Assembly: GCA_964016885.1 (NCBI GenBank)
Contig: OZ024743.1
Location: forward strand, 189,644,353 to 189,708,352
DNA: 64,000 nucleotides
Reading direction: 5' to 3'
Source of the DNA: Eledone cirrhosa
Lineage: Eukaryota; Mollusca; Cephalopoda; Octopoda; Eledonidae
The notes below the pieces were generated by a model. It saw only the letters and a program-made list of their open reading frames with translations. It searched no databases and was not told the origin of the DNA. How positions within the stretch are numbered: the stretch's first letter is position 1; every line of letters begins with the position of its first letter. Shown piece by piece: positions 44,264 to 53,668 of the stretch. Position numbers and translations under genes: made by a program.

Positions 44264-45464
44264 CAGAAAACGTCTAGATAGCCATGGCTTAAGTCTTTGA
44301 TAGTAGGTCCACTCATTTAAGGTTGAATCAGACCTAAACAACAGCAAGGGGCCTTTATATCAAGGTTACTCAACCTGGATGATATCACCAAACAGTTAAT
44401 TTAACCCTTTAGCATTTAAATCGGCCATATCCGACCAGAATTTTCTCAACTTTTTCTGTTTAAACCAGCCAAAACTGGCTGCTCCTACTGATATTAAGGT
44501 ATTGTTCTCAAAATAAATATCATAAAAATCTCAAAGATTCGATATTATATCAGATAATTATGTGAGGTAAAGCCTTTTCCACAAAAATACAATAGTATAT
44601 ATTGATTAATGTAAATTCTAAAGGGTTAAACTTTTGAGCAGGTAATGAGCAACTGAACAGAAAATGGTGGGCAATTGGAAATTTTGGTGAACGTTTTGAG
44701 TATTAAAAAGATATTTCAACACATGCTACCTGAATAAAATATTCGAAGGAGATATGTAAAGAACCCGTATAAAAAAAACACAGAAGGCTAAATAGAAATA
44801 CCTGGAGCACATTGCTAGATAAGACATATACAAGGAACATTTGAAATTTTCTATTGCTTTGAAAAAGGTCATTAACATTCAAATAGTTTTTCGGACGAAA
44901 TAACATTTTTTCCAATATAAATCACATAAGGGAAGACCAAGAACTACTTTGACAGTAAAATTAAGAAGTGACCTCAAGATAAACTCACCAACGTCGCCAC
45001 ATAAATTTGACACAGGTGATGATTTCTAAAACACTGACGACAGGTCATATACAAAATGGCGCAGATGATAATGCCACACAAAATATGAACTCGATGCGCA
45101 TGCTCATATAAACAAACAGTCGCTTGAAGTTGTTGGATTACAACGTTCTTATATTTGTGGGTTATTAAAAATGAACTTCAAGTAACAATATAACTTGGTG
45201 AACGAAAAGTTTGTTATCTGTAGTTCCTACTATTTTTTAAACACCCCACTGACTCCATTTAAGAAAATGTGTCATCAATACAGCATTGATTATTTATCTA
45301 ATGGGTTTATCACTTTTCATGCAACCAAACATTAAGCAACGAAGCCATAAAGCCTTCATGCTTAAAGTATAATTTACATTCTAAGCATGTTAATCAAAAG
45401 GGAAAACCTTTGTCATATATCTTAACTTAATATCTCATTCGAAAAGCAGAAAACGTTGATCTCA
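44264..45464. other. Unassigned DNA
   Basis: No recognised feature. Frames here are short and motif-free. Confidence 0.5.
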
Positions 45465-46215
45465 GAATTTCAGAAAGCAACTACGCAGCAAAATAACGGG
45501 ATGTTTGCGTCGTGCAAAATTACATTACTGTTCACAAATGCCTGAAAGCTGCACACTATAGGAGAAGAATTATTCCATCCTGTTATTAAATTTCTTTTGG
45601 CTGTAATGCATAAAAAGTCTGACATTATTATAAAGACAACTCCACCTAGTAATAAAACAATTTCTTGGCATATAGATGAAATGCGCACCAACTTCAAACA
45701 TAAGCTCATCTATAATCTCCTGCATTCTGAATTCTCCAAACAAGTTGACGAATCAACACTTGTGGGAAGTCGGTGGTGGTGGTGTACGTTCGTTTTTTTT
45801 TTAATGGAAATATTCAAACTTATGACAAGATAAATTGTTGCTTGACTCCAAAGGTACGTCTAATTTAGCTTTATTGAAGCTATTTTGTAATGAGCATAAC
45901 ATTCTATTGAACAATATTGTTGCTTGTGTAACTGATGGAGGTTTCTTTTCTCCCTTAAAACAAGAACTTTTACCGTCTATTGTAACAGTTCACTGTGTGG
46001 CATACAGGCAGTATTTCGTGACAAAAAATATTACTTATTGAAATTGTGAACAAGCTAAAATTGCATTTTTTGTATGAACGAATTTTCTCTCAACTGTACA
46101 TTGATAATGACTATGTAAGGCTTTTGTGCGATACTGAAGCATGATAGTTGTTCGTTTTGTCGAATTGATCAAAACACTCCACCTCTCTGATAGATTCAAA
46201 GTGTAATAGTTTTTC
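45465..46215 (+). pseudogene. ZBED/SCAND3-like hAT transposase remnant
   Basis: The plus strand reads in several frames MFASCKITLLFTNA, LHTIGEELFHPVIKFLLAVM, NKTISWHIDEM, KLIYNLLHSEFSKQVDESTL, LLDSKGTSNLALLKLFCNEH, LLNNIVACVTDGG, VTVHCVAYRQYFVTKN, FERIFSQLYIDNDYVRLLC. This is the order found in ZBED5/SCAND3-like hAT transposases (HTIGEEL, SN.T(I/V)..RIDEM, QLDEST, NIVACATDGAP, HC..HRQ.LV.KN). Internal pieces are missing (the segment after DESTL) and frames change at least three times. No terminal repeats were found. It is a third hAT lineage, distinct from the nested pair. Confidence 0.8.
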
Positions 46216-46574
46216 CTTGGCGACATATTTGGCAAACTAAATTATCTCTGTTATTGCAAGGAAAGCCAAAAATGTTTGTTGACGGCAAATTGTCCATCAC
46301 TATAAACTGTCCATTCTTAGTGGCATATTCGCTAAGCCAAACCATGACTATCTCGAACTATCTAGATGTGTTTTCTTGGAGTTCTGCTAGAGCCAGCAGC
46401 AACACACACAACAGCGTGTTGCTATCGACAAAAGAAAAGATGAAACGAATTATAGATATGTACATATGTATCTAAATATCGATAATATTATTTACATATG
46501 TTTCATTGTGTTTAATGTAAAATATGTTTATTAGTGCATATACTGATTTGTGACAACGTTTACATAATTGTTGT
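46216..46574. other. Unassigned DNA
   Basis: No recognised feature; it could still contain decayed 3' parts of the ZBED-like element. Confidence 0.4.
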
Positions 46575-46644
46575 GGCACGTGTTTGAAGAAAAACAAAAA
46601 CATGAAGCCAATAAATTAGAACCTTTACCAAATACTAAAGCAAA

Positions 46645-46960
46645 AATCATCTATACACTACAAAAACTCTGTGATTGTGTACTTGTCTGTAATTTAATGC
46701 AGTCAAAACAGCGCACAATGGGGAAATATTTGAAAGGAAGTTGCCCCTGAAATGTGAATACAAATGGAATAAAACAACTTTCGCGTAAATCAGAACACGG
46801 GTTACCGAGATATGGGTTTTTTCCAGGTATCTTCATAAATAGAGAGAGAAAGAGATAGTGGTTGTGAGAGAGAAGGGGGCTTTTCAATTTCATTTTACAT
46901 TATATACATGTCTGTGTATATTTTGATAACTTAAAAATAATTTTTAAGTGAACAGGATTA
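46645..46960. repeat. Dispersed repeat, copy 1 (homologous to 49306-49640)
   Basis: It opens ATACACTACAAAAACTCTGT. It continues through GTAATTTAATGCAGTCAAAA, CGCGTAAATCAGAACACGGG, an AGAGAG-rich stretch with AGTGGTTGTGAGAGAG, and TTTCATTTTACATTATATAC to TTTTTAAGTG. The same order recurs at 49306-49640. ATACTACTAAAACTCTGT-type starts are common in invertebrate non-autonomous Helitron-like repeats, so this may be one; that is inference. Confidence 0.8.
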
Positions 46961-46979
46961 TATGAATATGTATATAAAG

Positions 46980-47052
46980 TAAACACACACGAGCATATAT
47001 ATATATATATATATATATAAGTAAACGCACGAGCATATATATATATATATAG
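46980..47052. repeat. (AT)n with duplicated GTAAAC..CACGAGC unit
   Basis: GTAAACACACACGAGCATATAT and GTAAACGCACGAGCATATAT-like units, each followed by (AT)n. Confidence 0.85.
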
Positions 47053-47544
47053 TAATAATAATAGATGCAAAAACTAAAATCCAAAGAGGGTCCGATAAGG
47101 ATAAATATATATCAAATATATAAGAACCCTAGAGCAAATATGGCGATACCTGGTTTTAGTGTCCTAAATTATCATCATCGACATTCAATTATTAGCTCCA
47201 CCCACTACACGATACGTCATCAGCTGCTGTTGCTTTATTTTTACATGCTTCATTTTTACACGAAAAAACACTGAATTTTAAGATAAATATTTATTAAAGT
47301 ATTAACAGGGAAAATTAGATTTTTGATTTATTTTTTGAACAAAATAAATATTTATTTAAAGTTTTTAACAGAAAAAATATTTCTTTAAACAATATATTGG
47401 TGCGATATGCAGTATTTCTTTTTTAACAGTTACAATGACGAGTGTTCCAATTGATATTATCAATAGTGAAATTAACGTGTAAGTGGCTGAGTATTCGACA
47501 GACATGCATACCCTTTACGCAGTTCTCAGGGAGATTCAGTGCTA
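47053..47544. other. Unassigned AT-rich DNA
   Basis: No recognised feature. Confidence 0.5.
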
Positions 47545-47668
47545 TACAGTGTGTGGCAATGTTGGTCCTTCGAATTACACGCACAACTAATTTTTGCCAA
47601 GAACACACTGCGCTGTCGGGAATCGAATTCATGACCTTACGATTGTGATCCGAATACTCAACGCACGC
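47545..47668 (-). mobile_element. tRNA-like SINE head
   Basis: Minus strand: GCGTTGAGTATTCGGATCAC (A-box region), AAGGTCATGAATTCGATTCCC (B box), then a GTGTGTTCTTGGCAAAAATT stretch. Its central part differs from the other SINEs here, so it appears to be a separate family. Confidence 0.65.
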
Positions 47669-47729
47669 AAGCACGCACGCGCACACTGTGAAACCCAATA
47701 TTAAAACAATTTTGTTTCCATCTTACAAA

Positions 47730-49075
47730 TATGTTTTCACTCTCTCTCAAAATATTACCCCTCTTTATATACCAATACATGCCTCACTCTCTCTCATACA
47801 ATTCCCTCTCTCATTGAACCCCAAAATTCTCTCCGTCTCTCTATATCCTACTACGTACCTCACTTTCTCTCACTTTCACAATTCCCTCTCTCTTATTAAA
47901 ACACTAAACCATTTTACCCCTCACTATATCCCACTACATTCTTCACTCTCTATCGCTTTCACAATTACCCCTCTCTCACTATACCACCGAACTCTCCGCC
48001 CATCACTATATCCCACTACATACCTCACTCTCACAATTCACCCTCTCTCACTAAACTAACAGATTCTCTCACGCTCTCTATATCCCACTACATACCCCAC
48101 TCTCTCTCACCAAATTCTTTCCCCTCTCTATATTCAATTACGTGCATCACTCACTTCCCCTCTCTTAATTTCCCCTCTCTCACTAGGCCAATATACTCAC
48201 ACCTCTCTAACCCACTCTCTCTCTCTCTTTCTCTCGCCCTCTTAATTTCCCCTCTCATTAAACCAACAAACTCCCTCACCCTATACCACTCACAATTCCT
48301 CTCTCTAACTAGACCATCAAACTCTCTCCCCCTCTCTATATTCAACTACATAACTCACTCTTTCACTCTCTTAATTACCCCTCTCTAACTAAACCAACAA
48401 ATACTATCCCGCCCTCTAGATGCCACTACATACCTCACTCTCGCTCACCATTTCCTCTCTCTCTCTCTCACTAGACTACAAAATTCTCTCCACCTCTCTA
48501 TATTCCACTACATACCTCACTCTCACAACACCCCCCCCCCTCTCTCAATAGGTCAATAAGCTCTCATACCCGCTCTATAACCCACTTCATAACTCACACA
48601 CTCTCACAATTCCTACTCTCACTAGACCAACAAATTATATTCCACTACTTTCCATAAAGTCTGTCACTCTCTTAACCCCTCCACTCTCACTAGGCTAATA
48701 AACACTCTCCCCTCTCTATATCCCACAACATACCTCACTCTCACTCTCTCTCACGATTCCCTCTCTCTCTCATGATTCCCCCTCTCTCATTAGTCTACAA
48801 ATCATCTCCACCTCATTCTCTTCCACTGCATACCTCATTCTCTTTCACTCTCTTAATTCCCCCTCTCTCTCAAAACCAACAAATCCTCTCCCACTCTCTA
48901 TATTTCGCTACATACCTCACACACTCTCTCTCAGTTCCCCTCTCTCACTAGACCAACAAATGCTCTCGCCCTCTCTATGTTCCACTACATACCCCACTCT
49001 CTCTCTCACAATTCCCCCTCTCTCATTAGACCACCAAATTATCTCCCCTTCGCTATATCCCACTATATTTTTTAC
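47730..49075. repeat. CT-rich minisatellite, ~80-bp unit, about 16 copies
   Basis: The repeated landmark (T/C)CCACTACATACCTCAC occurs near 47852, 47930, 48011, 48085, 48133, 48340, 48423, 48506, 48583, 48639, 48721, 48822, 48903, 48980 and 49060. Each is followed by CTCTCACAATTCC..CTCTCACTAGACCAACAAA and CTCTCC-rich DNA. The units are diverged and vary in length. The array lies between the two homologous repeats at 46.6 and 49.3 kb, whose internal GAGAGAG..GTGGTTGTGAGAGAG resembles the reverse complement of part of the unit. Confidence 0.92.
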
Positions 49076-49305
49076 TTTGAAACAAAATTCTCCATCCCCT
49101 CCCCACCTTTTGAACCCATGGGGTGTGGGGGAGAACTTTCTTTTCTGGGGTTGATTTTGTTGAATTATTTGACAGGTTTTTTTAAATATGTGGTAGTGGG
49201 GGTGTTGGTGGTGTTAGTAGTAGTGTGGTGGTGATGGTAGTGGTGGTGTAGTGGGTAGTACTGTTGGTAGTGTGGTGTTGTTGTTGTTGGTGTGTATTTT
49301 GAATC
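49076..49305. repeat. GGT/GTA-rich simple DNA
   Basis: GTGGTGGTAGT-type repeats at 49190-49295, preceded by short unique DNA. Confidence 0.8.
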
Positions 49306-49496
49306 TATCTATGTATATACTACTAAAACTCTGTAATTGTGTGTTTGTCGGTAATTTAATACAGCCAAAACAGTGCATAATTGGAAAATACTTTGAAAGG
49401 AATTTAATTGGAATAAACAAGTTTCACGTAAATCGGAGCACGGGTTCGTGAGAGAGAGAGTGGTTGTGAGAGAGTAGATTGAAAGAGGACATAGAA

Positions 49497-49545
<49 letters not shown>

Positions 49546-49640
49546 ATCACATATGTATATGGGCCTTCTAATTTCATTTTACATTATATACATGTCTGTG
49601 TATATTTTAATTATTTAAAGCTGATTAAGTGATTGTCTAT
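49306..49640. repeat. Dispersed repeat, copy 2 (homologous to 46645-46960)
   Basis: Same order of landmarks as copy 1: ATACTACTAAAACTCTGTAA, GTAATTTAATACAGCCAAAA, CACGTAAATCGGAGCACGGG, GAGAGAGAGTGGTTGTGAGA, then an (AT)n insertion at 49498-49533, TTTCATTTTACATTATATAC and GATTAAGTG. It lacks the ~25 extra bases after GGAAGTTG in copy 1. Confidence 0.85.
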
Positions 49641-50148
49641 TTAATATGATAAACCTCGCCTCAAATAACATATGCATTCACATATAACGAAGTATATATT
49701 GTATATGCATTATAAACGCACATAGGTTTTATTTACATTTGCATGGAATTACCTCCTGCTGCAAGACCCAATACAAGATAAACCGAAATCTACATCAAAA
49801 CAAAACATTACAGACAATCGTCTAAATAAATCGTAAATTACGTGGAATTGAAACGAAATAACAAAAGGTAGAATCTTTCCCAAAATACCATCGATTACAT
49901 CACCAAAAGTATATATACAGGTGCACATGGTAGACAATGTTTTCTCCGCTGGTGAGTTTCTCCAAAATTTTGATACATTTTTGTGAACATTAAAAAAAAT
50001 TAATAGCAACCCTTACGTAAGAGAACGAGCTATCCATTGGAGAACTATCCTCTACAAAACCACCCTGGAACGGGCCTTAACGCCTAACCCCCCCCCCCCC
50101 CCCAAAAAAAAACCCACGAAATTCATTAGGATTTTACCAAATTATAAA
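49641..50148. other. Unassigned DNA, homopolymer C then A
   Basis: A run of about 15 C followed by about 10 A at 50089-50111 lies just upstream of the candidate first exon. Nothing else recognised; this would be the 5' region of that gene if it is real. Confidence 0.5.
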
Positions 50149-50245
50149 ATGGCGAAGGCCAATAGCCTAGCATCTTTGGTCAAAGGAGGCATTGGGGCTT
50201 CACTCAGAGAAGTTGTTTCAGCAGCCAGCTTGACAGCCGAAATAG
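50149..50245 (+). CDS. Candidate first coding exon of an unknown host gene
   Basis: ATG at 50149 has A at -3 and G at +4, a good animal start context. The reading MAKANSLASLVKGGIGASLR then EVVSAASLTAEI has normal codon and residue use, unlike the repeat frames around it. A donor-like ATAG/GTAGCA lies at 50245/50246. The exon would end after the first base of a codon, which matches the phase needed by the candidate exon at 50655. Without splicing, the frame continues as SSNNNHHHLQEKASN into a (TA)n tract. The protein is not recognised. The hydroxylated, Arg- and Lys-containing N-terminus without acidic residues could be a mitochondrial targeting signal, but this is speculative. Confidence 0.35.
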
Positions 50246-50570
50246 GTAGCAGTAACAACAATCACCATCATTTACAAGAGAAAGCCAGCAACAGTGGCAA
50301 TAAAAACATATATATATATATATATATATATATGACCATCTGGGATTTGACTACTGTGATTTACCAATTAATTGGTGAAATATATTTTTTTATTTAAAGA
50401 AATATATACAAAGGAGATTAATCATTTTAAAAGGTATTTATATTTGAAGTTCTAGTTAAACTTTAATTAGTTACCTACCTAGCTATGTGTGGTTACACAC
50501 TTTACAAATTATTCCCTGTGTTTGTTTCATATGTTTATTTTATATATATATATCAATCTATTTCTAGTTG

Positions 50571-50624
<54 letters not shown>

Positions 50625-50654
50625 GTGTGTGTGTGTGTTTGTATATATTTACAG
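50246..50654. other. Candidate intron with (AT)n tracts
   Basis: (TA)n at 50310-50331 and 50573-50622. It ends in TGTATATATTTACAG, a plausible acceptor at 50654. Confidence 0.4.
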
Positions 50655-50785
50655 CTCCCAGTCATTCCATGCTAGCAATCCCTTTACAATGTCGGCAACA
50701 ACCCAGAAAATATCAACAACATGATGACACCAAAATACTATCACCCTTGTACCACTACAACACCGGGGATTTACTTAATCATTTA

Positions 50786-50787
<2 letters not shown>
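50655..50787 (+). CDS. Candidate second coding exon, disrupted 3' end
   Basis: It follows TATTTACAG. In the phase set by the 50149 exon it reads APSHSMLAIPLQCRQQPRKY, then QQHDDTKILSPLYHYNTGDL and LNHLR. The composition is protein-like and contains no stop. No GT donor follows: the sequence runs from ATTTAAG directly into (AT)n and the left arm of a foldback repeat that begins at about 50781. Either the element replaced the donor or the exon call is wrong. The product is unknown. Confidence 0.35.
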
Positions 50788-50820
<33 letters not shown>

Positions 50821-51316
50821 GGCATACGTTAAGACGGGCGTTGCGGAAAGTGAAAGTAAATTTTTTGAAAACAATGGGAATTTGTTTGGTTTTTTTTTAA
50901 GTGAAAGTTACGATACACACGCAATTGTATGGATTTCTTAATATATATATATGTGTGTATATATATGTGTCTGTATGTATATATATATGTGTGTTTGTAT
51001 ATATATGTGTTTGTGTCATCATCATCGTTTAACGTCTATCTAAAGAAAAAATAATCACACACGCAATACTAATTAACACCATATCACTATAGAGACCTGT
51101 TGTAAATAAACAAATTCACAGTGTACACACATATATACACACATATACACACCCACACATATATATATATTAAGAAATCCATACAATTGCGTGTGTATCG
51201 TAACTTTCATTGTAAAAAAACAAAACAAACATATTCACATTGTTGTCAAAACATTTACTTTCACTTTCCGCAACGCCCGTCTTAACGTATGCCATATCTG
51301 CATATATATCTTAAAT
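50781..51316. mobile_element. Foldback (long inverted-repeat) element
   Basis: The left arm (about 50781-50950) and right arm (about 51161-51316) are inverted copies. ATTTAAGATATAT, GGCATACGTTAAGACGGGCG, TTGCGGAAAGTGAAAGTAAA, GAAAGTTACGATACACACGC and AATTGTATGGATTTCTTAAT all recur as reverse complements, with scattered differences. The spacer (about 51000-51120) contains CATCATCATCGTTTAACGTC, a minus-strand scrap of the LINE tail. No clear target duplication was found and no coding capacity is seen. Confidence 0.88.
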
Positions 51317-51613
51317 CTACATCACTGTCATCATCTTCACCTCTATCATAGTATACACGTATTTATATGTCTGGAAGAAGAAACGCAGAGGACGAACCGA
51401 ACTTAAAGATAATCAAAAGATGATGTCTCACTGGTGCTAAACGCAAAGAATTAGCCAGGATCAATTATACCATGCATATACACACACACAATTACATACA
51501 TATTAATATATAATTATTCCTGTTGATAATTTCATTAATATCCCACACACACCTCGTAAAATTTACCTACGTGTAAACATACACAAACACGTATTATACA
51601 TCTGTGTACATAA
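51317..51613. other. Unassigned DNA
   Basis: No recognised feature; short CACA and TATA tracts. Confidence 0.5.
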
Positions 51614-51986
51614 ATCATCATCATCGTTTAACATCCATCTTCCACGCTTGCATGGGTTTGGACGGGAATTTTCCCACTTGAGGCAAGATTGGTTGTTTTG
51701 CTTGTATAGGACTGTCTGGCGGGTTTTCTACGGCTGGATGCCCTTCCTAACACCAACCACGTTTACAGTGTGGACTGGGACGTTTTTACCGTGTTACCTA
51801 CACGGCCACATTACAGCGTGGACTGTGTGTTTTTTTTTTTGTCGTGACACCTACACGACCTCATTTATTTCAGACTGAATGTTGTGGTACCAACATAACT
51901 TTACATCGAAAGGGATGGGGTGGGAGTAGTGGGACGGGGGTGTATTTTGTTAGAGGTGCCTACTGACTGTAGGTTTCGCTTTGTAC

Positions 51987-52674
51987 TTAGGCAAGGCGGG
52001 TCTTCTGTATTACTGTGTAGCGCCAAAGATCTCGGTCCAGTAACAATGTCTTGGAGGGGTGTAAGTGTGTGAGTTCGGAATTTATCAAGTCGTCCCAGGT
52101 TTTTCTGGGTCTGCCTACTCTGTGGCTACCGTCTATTTTTATCGCCCTGCACTTTTTTATACAGCTGTCGTCTTTCATGCGCATCACGTGACCATACCAA
52201 CGTAGTCTTCTCTCGAGTAAACAACATCTGATCCCTCTTATTCCTAATTTCTCCTTTAGTTCATTTATGCTTTTCCGTTCACGTATTACTATTACACATC
52301 CAGCGGAGCATGCAAGCTTCGTTCCTCTCCAGTCTGCATATATCCTCTGCACACAATTCCCAAGTCTCACTGCCATGTAACATTGCTGTTCGTATGCAGG
52401 CATCATACAGCCTGCCGTTCATTTTTAGAGAGAACCCTTTAGCAGCCAATAGTGGTATAAGCTCTCTGAACTTTTTCCATCCCGTTCTGACTCTAGCTAC
52501 TGTACTTTCAGAGCACCCTCCACCACTGCTGATTTTGTCACTCAGGTAACGGAAGGTGTCCACTATTTCTATAAAACCATCTGTGCAATGGAATGAGCTA
52601 GTATTCTCTGGGCACTTGCTGCTACTTATTGCACCAGCGCACCGGCCACATATAAAATCTATATTCTTAGTTAT
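51987..52674 (-). pseudogene. LINE C-terminal region
   Basis: Frames give DTFRYLSDKISSGGGCSEST, LLAAKGFSLKMNGRLYDACI, TAMLHGSETWELCAEDICRL, NEACMLRWMCNSNT, then in another frame SINELKEKLGIRGIRCCLLE, RLRWYGHVMRMKDDSCIKKC, RVGRPRKTWDDLINSELTHL and LDRDLWRYTVIQKTRLA before the stop. One frameshift (near 52290) and one or two stops separate them. This is the same C-terminal arrangement as in the 33.8 and 37 kb copies. Confidence 0.9.
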
Positions 52675-53668
52675 TTAACCTGTGATCCCACTACATCTTT
52701 TATGCACCCATACTTTGCATTTGGGACATAAAATGGAGATTCTGCCTACTCCTTTCCTACACACTGAGCATATCCATTTCCCAGATGGGACCGGTGCCCT
52801 ATTTTCCTTCCTACAAACTAGAACTTTAGTCTTAGACAATTTAACTTTAAGGCCTTTTGATTCTAGGCCATGCTTCCATGTTTGGAATTTCTTCTCTAGT
52901 TCAGCCATTGATTCATCTATGAGTGTTAGATCATCTGCATATGGGAGTTCCCATGGGCAGCCGGTCTTGAACTCCTCTGTTATAGCCTGAAGGGCTAAAT
53001 AGTAGGGGGCTAAGGACGGAGCCCTGATGAACACCAACCTTTACGCTAAACTCTTCACTATATTCGTTATTAATTCTAACCTTGCTGACTGTTTCTTTAT
53101 ACATGGCTTGTATAGCTCTCACAAGCCATTCATCAACACCTAGTTTTCTAAGAGCCCACCAGATAATGGAGCGGGGGTGTCTTTCAAAGGCTTTCTCCAA
53201 GTCAACGAAAGCTAAGTATAGGAGTTTACTTTTAGCTAGGTAGTATAGGAGTTTACTTTTAGCTAGGTACTTCTCCTGTAGTTGTTGTACAATGAAAAGA
53301 GCATCTGTGGTACTTTTACCTGACACAAACCCGAACTGCATTTCATCTAGATCAATTCGTTCTCTGATTAGTTGCGCTATTACTTTTTCTGTGACCTTCA
53401 TGACCTGGTCGATTAATTTAATGACTCTATAGTTACCCCTTTCTAGGGCATCTCCTTTACCCTTGTAGCAGTTAATGATGATGCTGCTACGCCAGTCCTT
53501 CGGAACGGCCCCATCCTGTATGACTTGGTTAACTATGCGGGTGACCATGGTGTGTCCCACCGTTCCAGATTCTTTCAGCATTTCAGCAACTATTTCCGAA
53601 GGCCCAGCCACCTTACCCGTCTTCATATCTTTGATTGCCTTACTTATTATACTACCTTCAACTAGCAC
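52675..53668 (-). pseudogene. LINE reverse transcriptase with PHD-like finger
   Basis: RT motifs in order: GKVAGPSEIVAEMLKESG, PKDWRSSIIINCYKGKGDAL, NYRVIKLIDQVMKVTEKVIA, EMQFGFVSGKSTTDALFIVQ, LAFVDLEKAF (motif A aspartate), VHQGSVLSPLLF, then a frameshift near 52960-53040 and LPYADDLTLI (catalytic YADD). Just before motif A, YLAKSKLLY is tandemly duplicated by an exact 27-bp repeat. After the RT comes a cysteine/histidine finger: ICSVCRKGVGRISILCPKCK then VWVHKRCSG, then, after a stop, FICGRC. This is a C-x2-C...C-x2-C-x4-H-x2-C...C-x2-C spacing like a PHD finger. Confidence 0.92.
53217..53270. repeat. 27-bp tandem duplication inside the LINE RT
   Basis: TATAGGAGTTTACTTTTAGC starts at 53217 and again at 53244. 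It keeps the frame and adds nine residues (YLAKSKLLY twice) just before the motif A aspartate region. Confidence 0.95.

Noticed and set aside
47688..48059. 123-codon plus-strand ORF
   Set aside because: Translation of the CT-rich minisatellite (Leu/Ser/Thr/Pro runs).
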